From a virus: a stretch of DNA of 27,881 bases. Numbering within the stretch: the stretch's first letter is position 1; the number at the start of each line of letters is the position of its first letter. Position numbers and translations under genes: made by a program. The DNA is taken from IMG/VR virus record IMGVR_UViG_3300025646_000251, positions 1 through 27,881 of that record. One strand, written 5' to 3'. Of this stretch, positions 8,237-15,132 are shown piece after piece. The notes under the pieces are model-generated. The model saw only the letters and a list, made by a program, of their open reading frames with translations. It was not told where the DNA came from and made no database searches.

Positions 8237-8251
8237 GATTATTTAATAATC
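8237..8251. repeat. Inverted repeat GATTATT-T-AATAATC
   Basis: A perfect AT-rich 7-bp palindrome with a single central base sits between the gp23 stop and the terminator. It could be a protein-binding site or simply AT-rich spacer. No function is assigned. Confidence 0.4.
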
Positions 8252-8270
8252 ACAACTTATTACAAAGTAT

Positions 8271-8299
8271 GGGAGAGTCGAAAGACTCTCCCTTTTTTT
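8271..8299 (+). terminator. Strong intrinsic terminator after capsid gene
   Basis: GGGAGAGTC at 8271-8279 pairs perfectly with GACTCTCCC at 8284-8292 across a GAAA tetraloop, followed by seven T residues at 8293-8299. This is a textbook rho-independent terminator closing the head operon. Confidence 0.95.
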
Positions 8300-8306
8300 G
8301 CCATAG

Positions 8307-8313
8307 CTAAATA
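8307..8313 (+). promoter_or_regulatory. Late promoter box CTAAATA 5 nt before an ATG
   Basis: The box lies 8 nt after the terminator T-run and ends 5 nt before the ATG at 8319. No ribosome site exists between. Since the gene follows a strong terminator it needs its own promoter, which strengthens this call. The predicted transcription start is at the ATG itself. Confidence 0.6.
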
Positions 8314-8318
8314 TTGAA

Positions 8319-9089
8319 ATGAGCGAAACTATTTTAATCATAGGAGATAGCTGGGCCGCAACTGGTCATTCTATGCCATCCTCAGGTAACCCGGTAAACA
8401 CTCTTGATCCATCTGAAGATTTGTATAATTTAGATATAAACTTTCAATTAAAAGGATATGAAGTTGTCAATAAATCATGGTGGGGCGCGGCAAATTCTGA
8501 TACGCTAGCATCTTCTTTATTATATTTAAAATATAGACCAAACACACTCCCAAAAATAAAATTAATAGTTTTTTTATTTACAGAACTGCTCAGAGAAATA
8601 GATTTTAAATGGCCTCCGAATATTAGGTTTCTTCCGATACCTAAAAATAGAAGTATTCCTATTAGTAAAAAAGAAAAATACGGGGAGGGAGTACCTCTTA
8701 CATTCGAAGAAATACTAGAAGTTTCATATCAGTATCAAAAAAAATATGTTGATGCGATTAGAGAATTATGTCCAGATGTGCCTTGGGCAGTAATAGGAGG
8801 ACATGCTCCTCTATATAAACCAGAAGATTGGCAATGGGCAGATTTTGTGAAAGAAGACTGGAAATCAGAATTAGCAGGCCAAAAAGTACCTGCATGTCAT
8901 TCATTGGGAATAGAAGATTGGATAGAAAGTGCCTTTGACTTAGATATTAGAGAACGTGAGTTAAAACTAAAATTAGAAATTTTAAACATTATGGAACGAT
9001 TAAGGCATATTTTTCCGGATTCAATACACCCTAACATTACCTATCATGATGGACTTGCTAAAGAAATCATAAATCACTTTGATTTATAA
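8319..9089 (+). CDS. Second SGNH-hydrolase-like protein
   Basis: This 256-residue protein opens with ILIIGDSWAATG, a GDS-type block I with Ser11 as candidate nucleophile. It ends with PDSIHPN, a block V D-x-x-H (Asp234, His237). The segment where block III G-x-N-D would be expected reads LIVFLFTELLRE, so the usual Asn is not evident and activity is uncertain. Many aromatic residues occur in the middle. No signal peptide is seen. It is only distantly similar by eye to the SGNH-like protein at 3189. It may modify acylated glycans of host or virion, but the substrate is unknown. Its position immediately after the gp23 terminator marks the start of the accessory island. Start choice rests on the promoter box and the GDS motif at the N-terminus. 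Confidence 0.6.
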   Translation: MSETILIIGDSWAATGHSMPSSGNPVNTLDPSEDLYNLDINFQLKGYEVVNKSWWGAANSDTLASSLLYLKYRPNTLPKIKLIVFLFTELLREIDFKWPPNIRFLPIPKNRSIPISKKEKYGEGVPLTFEEILEVSYQYQKKYVDAIRELCPDVPWAVIGGHAPLYKPEDWQWADFVKEDWKSELAGQKVPACHSLGIEDWIESAFDLDIRERELKLKLEILNIMERLRHIFPDSIHPNITYHDGLAKEIINHFDL

Positions 9090-9115
9090 TTCGGGCAAAA
9101 AAAACACAAAAACGC

Positions 9116-9144
9116 TTGACTCTCCTGCAATCATAGTGTATACT
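9116..9144 (+). promoter_or_regulatory. Host sigma70-type promoter (TTGACT-17-TATACT)
   Basis: TTGACT at 9116-9121 and TATACT at 9139-9144 are separated by exactly 17 nt. AGGAG at 9164-9168 and ATG at 9175 follow. This is near-consensus for a bacterial housekeeping promoter, so it should be read early in infection, unlike its late-promoter neighbours. Confidence 0.8.
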
Positions 9145-9174
9145 ATAAATCTTAATAAATTATAGGAGTGTCTA

Positions 9175-9930
9175 ATGAAAAAGTATGTAGTACGAGGCGG
9201 TCGATACGGCGGTGAAGTTACTATCGGAAGAGTCTCTAAAGAATTTGTCGAATATTGGTCGCCTAAAGTAGAAGAAGACGGAGATGGAGACCTTATCAAT
9301 CACGTTGTCAATTTAGATTATGACGGTGCAGACGTTGATCCATCGTTGCCCACTATGACTGTTGATGGCAATACTGCTTGGTATGAGATCGATGACATCG
9401 AACATTCTAATGGTTACTATGCTGATAGTAACTTCTTTGTTACCGAATTAGATGAAGAAGGTAACGAGACAGGAGACGAAGTAGAATTCACAAACGCAAG
9501 TTTGTATGGCCGTGAAGCATACAACGAAACTTCAATGCCTGAACCTACAGAATATCTTACACAAGAAGACGTTGATAACTATGTCCCTGTTCTAGTATTT
9601 CATAGTGGAGAAAAGGGAGCTTTTGGTCAATGGATCATTGAAACCGAAGAAGACTTTGATCCTTATAAGTTTACGTTCTCTATCTTAGAAACTAATCTAG
9701 GAGAATTTGTTGAGCGGGTGTGGTACGACGGAGTAGAAATCGATTGTGATTACGATTGGTGCGACTCTATCGGTAAAGGGTACTATGCTCAAGTTGGCTA
9801 TATGAATCCTAAATGGCATGATTCGGCAGATAAGTATACTGATGAATACTTAGAAGACGAAGGCTTCTGGGAATCATTCAACGATAGTGTTGAATGGGAA
9901 AAAGAACAGGCAGGAAAAGAAAATGAGTGA
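9175..9930 (+). CDS. Acidic protein of unknown function
   Basis: I do not recognise this 251-residue protein. It is very acidic and rich in Tyr and Trp, with a basic N-terminal start (MKKYVVRGGRYGGEVTIGR), no signal peptide, no membrane segment and two cysteines in a C-D-Y-D-W-C cluster near residue 196. The acidic, aromatic-rich make-up is compatible with a small host-takeover or DNA-mimic type protein, but that is speculation. It is the first gene behind a near-consensus sigma70 promoter with a strong AGGAG site, so it is probably made early. Its last 8 bases overlap the start of the next gene, indicating a two-gene early cassette. Confidence 0.75.
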   Translation: MKKYVVRGGRYGGEVTIGRVSKEFVEYWSPKVEEDGDGDLINHVVNLDYDGADVDPSLPTMTVDGNTAWYEIDDIEHSNGYYADSNFFVTELDEEGNETGDEVEFTNASLYGREAYNETSMPEPTEYLTQEDVDNYVPVLVFHSGEKGAFGQWIIETEEDFDPYKFTFSILETNLGEFVERVWYDGVEIDCDYDWCDSIGKGYYAQVGYMNPKWHDSADKYTDEYLEDEGFWESFNDSVEWEKEQAGKENE

Positions 9931-10183
9931 CGAAAATAAAACTATTACAGAACCTCTTAAAATCACACCTAATAATTCTGGATCAGAAGTGGGTACGATT
10001 AAAGATGCCGAGTTAGTAGACGAATCTATCACGCCTATTACTGCACCACCCGTTGTATCAGACGAAGAAGCAGAAACATATAAAGTGGTAGAAGACAAAC
10101 TTAACTCAGCACCCGATGATGTTGACTGGGAAACTGAAGCAGTAGAAAAAGCGGCAGAACTAGTTGATCTAGATAAAAAGTGA
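9923..10183 (+). CDS. Small acidic protein of unknown function
   Basis: This is an 86-residue protein starting MSDENKTITEPLKI. An upstream in-frame ATG at 9887 exists, but the ATG at 9923 is preferred: it follows a GGAAAAGA ribosome-site candidate and overlaps the upstream stop by 8 nt (ATGAGTGA), a common coupled arrangement. The protein is acidic and apparently mostly disordered in its first half, with a helical C-terminal 30 residues. There is no recognisable domain. It probably shares the early transcript from 9116. Confidence 0.6.
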   Translation: MSDENKTITEPLKITPNNSGSEVGTIKDAELVDESITPITAPPVVSDEEAETYKVVEDKLNSAPDDVDWETEAVEKAAELVDLDKK

Positions 10184-10190
10184 GCGTTTA

Positions 10191-10898
10191 ATGAGGGTAA
10201 AACCCGAAGATTGTAATTTAGACACTACAAACTTCATTATTATCTGGTATCATAATTATTCTGGGGGCAAGTTCATGCTAAATTGTTTAGCATTAAATGA
10301 ACTTTCCCTATTCCCACATGATATCCTAGCTCAAAAACAAATAGAAGGGGAATTCACTGTAGAAGATAAGATGGATTATCTGCGATCCGAGTTGGGTAAA
10401 ATATCGAAAGGGATGTTTTGGACTGATCTAAATCTCAGCGATAATATCTTTTTTGGATTCGATAAAAGAGAGTATGCTGATCCTTGGAGAGGCATCCATT
10501 ACAAACCTATAGTAAAAGATGTCTCCTTCAGCGAATATAAATTTTTCAGAGCATCGCATGATATTAGAGAAGTTAGGAATATCACTAAGATATGGAAAAA
10601 TGCCAAGATTATTTTATTCACTCACCCGCATGCATATGTAGAGAAACGTGCAAAAAATGATCCTAAAATTAGGATTTATTATGAACAATTAAAATATCAC
10701 GAAGAACATTTAGAAGAACTTAGAAATTTTCCTAATGTTATATATGAATTTGATGTTAGGAAATATGAGTCAGAAACAGAAACGCTAGATGCAGTTCGTG
10801 ATCTTTACGAGATTTTGGATTTACCTAATTATAATAGAGAATTTCTATCAGAATACTATAACTTGTGGTATAATAAAATAGAAGAAATCAAATTGTAA
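10191..10898 (+). CDS. P-loop/sulfotransferase-like protein, function uncertain
   Basis: This 235-residue protein starts with a beta strand (FIIIWYHNY) that runs into SGGKFMLN, which looks like a nucleotide or PAPS-binding loop (Lys27). Later, after RASHDIREV, a second strand KIILFTHPHAYVEKRA and a C-terminal helical part (TLDAVRDLYEILDL) fit the pattern of distant sulfotransferase-like phage proteins. No standard Walker A is present, so the assignment is weak. No clear ribosome site is seen; translation may be coupled to the gene 7 nt upstream. The 3' end overlaps the minus-strand HNH-like gene by 11 nt. With two SGNH-like genes nearby, a shared theme of glycan modification is possible. Confidence 0.55.
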   Translation: MRVKPEDCNLDTTNFIIIWYHNYSGGKFMLNCLALNELSLFPHDILAQKQIEGEFTVEDKMDYLRSELGKISKGMFWTDLNLSDNIFFGFDKREYADPWRGIHYKPIVKDVSFSEYKFFRASHDIREVRNITKIWKNAKIILFTHPHAYVEKRAKNDPKIRIYYEQLKYHEEHLEELRNFPNVIYEFDVRKYESETETLDAVRDLYEILDLPNYNREFLSEYYNLWYNKIEEIKL

Positions 10899-11250
10899 TA
10901 TCTGAATCTGCTGGAATATCTAATAGCTTTTTATTTCTGCGTATTTTCTTATTGAACAGTCTACTACAATTGGCGCACAACGTCATTAAATTATTTTTAG
11001 ACTTGTCATTTACATTCCCATTGCGATATACAACGTCTAATTGAATCATGTCTTGTGGTACAAATCCGCACTCTATACAACGAGATTTTTTCTCTTGTAA
11101 GTGTTTAAATTTCTTATTATACACAGCCTTAGCACAGTCTACACAATACTTGTGCCACTTTTGAAATCCGTGTTTACTTTTACCGTTGGGTTTAGCTAAT
11201 GCAAACTTGCATTTTTTGCATAATGGTCTTGTAGGCTGTGAAGTTAACAT
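10888..11250 (-). CDS. Degenerate HNH-like zinc protein
   Basis: This 120-residue protein, the only clear minus-strand gene here, has four CxxC pairs (Cys11/14, 36/39, 58/61, 92/95). The second half resembles phage HNH nucleases of the form C-x2-C...LDVDHIDGN...NL-x-x-LC-x-NCH. Here it reads LDVVYRNGNVND and LMTLCANCSR: the D-H pair is Val74-Tyr75 and the final His is Ser96. Zinc ligands are kept but the metal-dependent catalytic His residues are lost, so a nuclease activity is unlikely; a DNA-binding or structural role may remain. I recall such proteins in other marine T4-like phages but cannot confirm that here. It is driven by a TATAAATA box 5 nt before its ATG and has no ribosome site. 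It converges with the gene ending at 10898. Confidence 0.75.
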   Translation of the reverse strand: MLTSQPTRPLCKKCKFALAKPNGKSKHGFQKWHKYCVDCAKAVYNKKFKHLQEKKSRCIECGFVPQDMIQLDVVYRNGNVNDKSKNNLMTLCANCSRLFNKKIRRNKKLLDIPADSDITI

Positions 11251-11255
11251 AAATT

Positions 11256-11263
11256 TATTTATA
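11256..11263 (-). promoter_or_regulatory. T4-consensus late promoter TATAAATA, minus strand
   Basis: The minus strand reads TATAAATA-AATTT-ATG, an exact match to the T4 late consensus ending 5 nt before the start codon at 11250. Its first base abuts the terminator stem. Confidence 0.65.
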
Positions 11264-11288
11264 AAAAAGCACTCCTTAGTGCTTTTTT
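11263..11288 (+). terminator. Intrinsic terminator ending the accessory island
   Basis: AAAAAAGCACT at 11263-11273 pairs with AGTGCTTTTTT at 11278-11288 around a CCTT loop, ending in six T residues. It would stop + strand transcripts that cross the antisense side of the HNH-like gene. The A/T symmetry would allow some function on either strand, but the minus promoter lies just beyond it. Confidence 0.85.
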
Positions 11289-11313
11289 CTGTGGTTTTTA
11301 TTTTCCAAATATG

Positions 11314-11320
11314 CTAAATA
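11314..11320 (+). promoter_or_regulatory. Late promoter box CTAAATA before first fibre gene
   Basis: CTAAATA lies 27 nt before the ATG at 11348 with a CGGAGAG ribosome site between. It follows a terminator by 25 nt, so it should be the entry promoter for the fibre region. Confidence 0.65.
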
Positions 11321-11347
11321 TATCATATAACGGAGAGAATAACCCTA

Positions 11348-12889
11348 ATGGCCGCAGAAAAATTCAATGCACTTACTGGATACTCGGTAGGTATTCCGGC
11401 AGTAGACGTAGTTGATGCTAATGGTAATGTAGTTACTAACGTAGTATCTCCATCAGGTAACGTCACGGCTAATGGTGTATATGCAAATTATTATTATTTT
11501 GCTAACGGAGCACCTTTTACTAGCGACCCCGCCGGAACTAACACAGAAGTTCAATTTAATAATAACGGCACGTTTGGCGCATCAGCAAATTTTACTTTCG
11601 ACTCAACTACGCAAACAGTCAGTGTAGGAAATTTTGCGGCATCAGGCGATTCAGTTGATTTAGGGGACGTAGAAAATCTTCATATCGATGGGGGTTTAAA
11701 CGGTTACGTCTTACAAACTGACGGTGCTGGCAATCTATCTTGGACTGCTCAAACAGGTAACGGTGGCGGAAATGGTTCTCCTGGCGGCTCAAACATGCAA
11801 GTGCAGTTTAATGACGCAGGCTTGTTTGGCGGTGACGCAGGATTTTTCTACGATAAAGATACAAACTTATTATCTGTAACTTATATCGAAGCAGATGCCG
11901 GCAATCTAACAAACGTACCCTATGCTAATATCACAGGTATCGGTAACGTATCTGCTGTAAATTTAGACGGTAACTCTCAACATGTATTATACGGTAACGG
12001 TGTGTTTGCAGGCATCGCCGCAGGTGCAACTGCAAACTATGCAAATTTTGCAGGAAACGTTGTCGGAAATGCACAGCCTAACATTACAAGTGTTGGTACC
12101 TTAAATGCGTTAGATGTAGCAACAACGATTCAAACACAAAATCTTTCAGCAAACGGTAATATCGGTGCTGACGGATTAGCAGTAACAGGTAATTCAATCT
12201 TTAATGGTCCTGTTACAATAAGCAGTATTGGAAATTTATCATCTTTCTCTAATGTAAATTTCACATCTTCACCCAACGTAAGTATGACAGTCTCAAACTT
12301 ACACATCAGTGGCGGTCTAAATGGTTATGTATTATCTACTGACGGTAACGGAAACTTAGCTTGGGTAGTTCAAGGTGGCGGAGGTGGCGGTGGCTCGCCA
12401 GGCGGAGCAAACACTCAAATTCAGTTTAATGATGCTGGATCGTTTGGTGGCTCACCTTACATGACCTTCAATAAGACTACGAATAAAGCAACGTTTGCAA
12501 ATGAATTATCTGCAAATACGTTTACTGTAGGCTCAGGATCATTTGAATTTAGAACAACCGAAGTATGTTTTGCTAATACAACATCTACTTCTAATGTAGA
12601 GTTGTGTAGTACACCGGTTGCTGATATTTCTGCTTTAAATTACGTTATTGTAGGCACAGAAGCAGGGACAGGAAAAAGACAATATGCTAAATTTGATGCT
12701 GTCTATTACGACACAAATTTAAGCTATAACGAAGTAAGCACTTTATATGTCGGTGGTGTCTTAGCTGATTTCGATATCACATACGTACCAGGAGATGCAT
12801 TTAATCCAGCACGTATTGTGTTGTGGGTGTCCCCTAGTACTACAAACGAGATCACGTATAAGGTATTGATAGATAAATTTTTAGATTAA
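11348..12889 (+). CDS. Fibre-like virion structural protein, 513 residues
   Basis: The N-terminus (FNALTGYSVGIPAVDVVDA) is a short leader shared in form with the genes at 12952 and 18333. Next come an ANYYYFANGAPF / VQFNNNGTFGASANFTFD module, the motif LHIDGGLNGYVLQTDGAGN, glycine-rich linkers, one AQPNITSVGTL repeat (about 246), a second LHISGGLNGYVLSTDGNGN and another VQFND-type module. The last 115 residues form a beta-rich C-terminal domain (VADISALNYVIVGTEAGTG onwards) like those ending the other fibre genes. Such low-complexity Gly/Asn/Thr proteins are typical trimeric fibres or whiskers. The role as a host-contact protein is inferred from composition and neighbours. Confidence 0.75.
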   Translation: MAAEKFNALTGYSVGIPAVDVVDANGNVVTNVVSPSGNVTANGVYANYYYFANGAPFTSDPAGTNTEVQFNNNGTFGASANFTFDSTTQTVSVGNFAASGDSVDLGDVENLHIDGGLNGYVLQTDGAGNLSWTAQTGNGGGNGSPGGSNMQVQFNDAGLFGGDAGFFYDKDTNLLSVTYIEADAGNLTNVPYANITGIGNVSAVNLDGNSQHVLYGNGVFAGIAAGATANYANFAGNVVGNAQPNITSVGTLNALDVATTIQTQNLSANGNIGADGLAVTGNSIFNGPVTISSIGNLSSFSNVNFTSSPNVSMTVSNLHISGGLNGYVLSTDGNGNLAWVVQGGGGGGGSPGGANTQIQFNDAGSFGGSPYMTFNKTTNKATFANELSANTFTVGSGSFEFRTTEVCFANTTSTSNVELCSTPVADISALNYVIVGTEAGTGKRQYAKFDAVYYDTNLSYNEVSTLYVGGVLADFDITYVPGDAFNPARIVLWVSPSTTNEITYKVLIDKFLD

Positions 12890-12919
12890 GGAAATCACAG
12901 TGCATATAAATGAAAATAA

Positions 12920-12927
12920 CATAAATA
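12920..12927 (+). promoter_or_regulatory. Late promoter box CATAAATA
   Basis: CATAAATA lies 24 nt before the ATG at 12952, with ACGGAG as ribosome site. A second similar string, TATAAAT at 12905-12911, is an alternative. Confidence 0.55.
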
Positions 12928-12951
12928 CAACTATAGTACGGAGACCATCAG

Positions 12952-15129
12952 ATGGCAATTAAACCATTCAATTCAGTAGCTGGATTCTCAGTAGGCGAAG
13001 ATCCAGCCAACATTATTTTAGGTAATGGTTATATCACAACTAACGGTGCTACATTTACAGCAAATATTGCGGCGCTCGGTGTTTTAACAGATAATCTATA
13101 TTACGCAAACGGACAGCCTTGGGACTTGCAATTACCTGCAGGTTCAAACAATCAAATTCAATACAATGATGATGGTTCTTTTGGTGCTAGTGCTAATTTA
13201 GAATTCGATCCTTCTACTAACATATTAACAGTAGGTGGCAATGTCGATATCGGAACAAACTATTATTTAGGTAATGGTGCATTCTTAGACGGCATTGACA
13301 CTTCATTAATTTCTAATGGTACTTCAAACGTAAGCATACCAGCAGTAGACGGAAATATTGAATTAAATGTTGACGGTAATTTAATTGCCAACATAACTGC
13401 TACAGGAGCTAACTTAGACGGTACATTGAACGTAACAGGTATTGTTACTATACCTAGTACTACTGGAGCAATCGATATAGCATTGGGAACACCCACACAA
13501 GGTAACTTAGTAAGTAATGCATTAACTTTAACAACTGCATCATCTGTATCTAATTCTATTGCTCAATTAAACGAAGTGTTAGGTAAACTAGTTCCACCTG
13601 CACCACCTAACTTTCCTAATAGTGTAACATTAGCAGTCGATTCGTTGTCATCGTATCGTATGGCAAACGGGTTTACTCAAACAGATAATACCCCCGGCGC
13701 CAACAAAGCAGTAGCAGGTGGTACAACAGTAACTTCAGTTAGACGTTCTGCTTCTTATTCAACTAACAATATCGCAAACGTTGGCCCCGGTGATACAGGA
13801 ACAATCACTGCTTACTTGAACGGAGCTGATGCAGGTAATGTAACTCTAACGGCAAACTTAGACGGTAATGGTACATATAGCAATTTGATCATCAGTAACA
13901 ACGTAGATTACTCAGTCATTGATGCAAACGTAGCCGCAGGTTTCTGGTCAGTATTTACAGCAGACTTAGCTGGTTCTGTTGCAGATGGCTGGAACGAAGT
14001 CTATATCGCAGACTCCGCTACTAGCAACACAAACACACCCGTATGGTACTATGACTCAAGCAATCCAGGAACACCACAATTTACGTCAATTAGTGTTACA
14101 GAACCCGGATCACCAAGTTATACATATACATCAACGGTACCTCACTATAACAATACTAATGCATTCGATGTACAGTTTAATGTAAACAGATTATCAGGTA
14201 ATATGTATCCAACTAGTAATACATTTATTACTGGTACTGCAGGAGGCGCATTCTCTGCACCTTCATCAGTGACTTATACTGATGCAGGATTGACGTTACC
14301 CTTACCACAAAACTTATATGTAAGTGCAGGTAGTGCAACTGTTACAACTACATCACAGATTATTTCAGGGTTCGGTGCAAGTTCAACAGGTCCTTCCGTA
14401 AACGCATATAACTCTTATTCAACAGGTGTGACAGCATTATCTCCTGGAGCTAATGTTCTGTATAAGACAGGAACTACATCAAGCGCAACTAGAATCGAAG
14501 AAGCAAACGTTTATATCGCATCTTCATTTGGTGTAGGTACAGGATTAGCATCAAGAATTATCAACCCTGGTTCTACAGATACTCCAACATTTACAGCAGG
14601 AGCGTCATTGTTCGACAGTCAATCAAGCACTCTACAAACATATGATGCTACAGTTGTTGCTGATATTCTAAAACACGATGAGACAGACTATTCTTCTGGG
14701 TATCTACCAGTAGGACCTGACTTATCAACAGGTAGATCAGGAACACAATACTTTACATTTAGAATTGTTCGTACATCAGTATCAAAATTTGATATCAAAT
14801 GGACAGGAACAATTGCAGGTTTATGGGTAGCACTACCCGGATCAACAATCGACAGCACATCAGGATTGAACGGCTGGTTAGACATGTCAATTGCATACGC
14901 AGGCGCAGGTGTCCCAGGTTCAAATACAGGTGCTGGTGGTAACGGGTCTGATGGTTGTGCTTTAGGCGGAACTGCACCGCTGAATACTAATCAAACTAAT
15001 AAAGCAGTTACAGTAACATTCGGAACTGTATCATCTTCAAGTACTGCAACTAACGAGATATACATAAGAATAGCACTAGATGCCGGACAAACTGTGACAG
15101 CACTATCACTACAAGCGGCGAGTAATTAA
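12952..15129 (+). CDS. Virion structural protein with conserved large C-terminal region, 725 residues
   Basis: The first 95 residues are the shared leader (FNSVAGFSVGEDPANI) plus the TDNLYYANGQPWDLQ / IQYNDDGSFGASANLEFD module. Residues from about 180 onward are different from the other fibre genes: ALTLTTASSVSNSIAQLNEV, a long non-repetitive beta-rich region, and a C-terminus with FDIKWTGTIAGLWVALPGS, NGWLDMSIAYAGAGVPGSN and GSDGCALGG. I recall very similar C-termini in structural proteins of marine T4-like cyanophages, where they are virion-associated. No AQPNITSVGTL repeat is present. So this protein combines the local family's N-terminal module with a more widely conserved body. It is followed 3 nt later by the next start, so translation is probably coupled. 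Confidence 0.78.
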   Translation: MAIKPFNSVAGFSVGEDPANIILGNGYITTNGATFTANIAALGVLTDNLYYANGQPWDLQLPAGSNNQIQYNDDGSFGASANLEFDPSTNILTVGGNVDIGTNYYLGNGAFLDGIDTSLISNGTSNVSIPAVDGNIELNVDGNLIANITATGANLDGTLNVTGIVTIPSTTGAIDIALGTPTQGNLVSNALTLTTASSVSNSIAQLNEVLGKLVPPAPPNFPNSVTLAVDSLSSYRMANGFTQTDNTPGANKAVAGGTTVTSVRRSASYSTNNIANVGPGDTGTITAYLNGADAGNVTLTANLDGNGTYSNLIISNNVDYSVIDANVAAGFWSVFTADLAGSVADGWNEVYIADSATSNTNTPVWYYDSSNPGTPQFTSISVTEPGSPSYTYTSTVPHYNNTNAFDVQFNVNRLSGNMYPTSNTFITGTAGGAFSAPSSVTYTDAGLTLPLPQNLYVSAGSATVTTTSQIISGFGASSTGPSVNAYNSYSTGVTALSPGANVLYKTGTTSSATRIEEANVYIASSFGVGTGLASRIINPGSTDTPTFTAGASLFDSQSSTLQTYDATVVADILKHDETDYSSGYLPVGPDLSTGRSGTQYFTFRIVRTSVSKFDIKWTGTIAGLWVALPGSTIDSTSGLNGWLDMSIAYAGAGVPGSNTGAGGNGSDGCALGGTAPLNTNQTNKAVTVTFGTVSSSSTATNEIYIRIALDAGQTVTALSLQAASN

Positions 15130-15132
15130 GAC

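Noticed and set aside
9887-9922. Earlier in-frame start for the 86-residue protein
   Set aside because: The ATG at 9923 has a better ribosome site and the common ATGAGTGA overlap with the upstream stop. The earlier start would extend deep into the previous gene.
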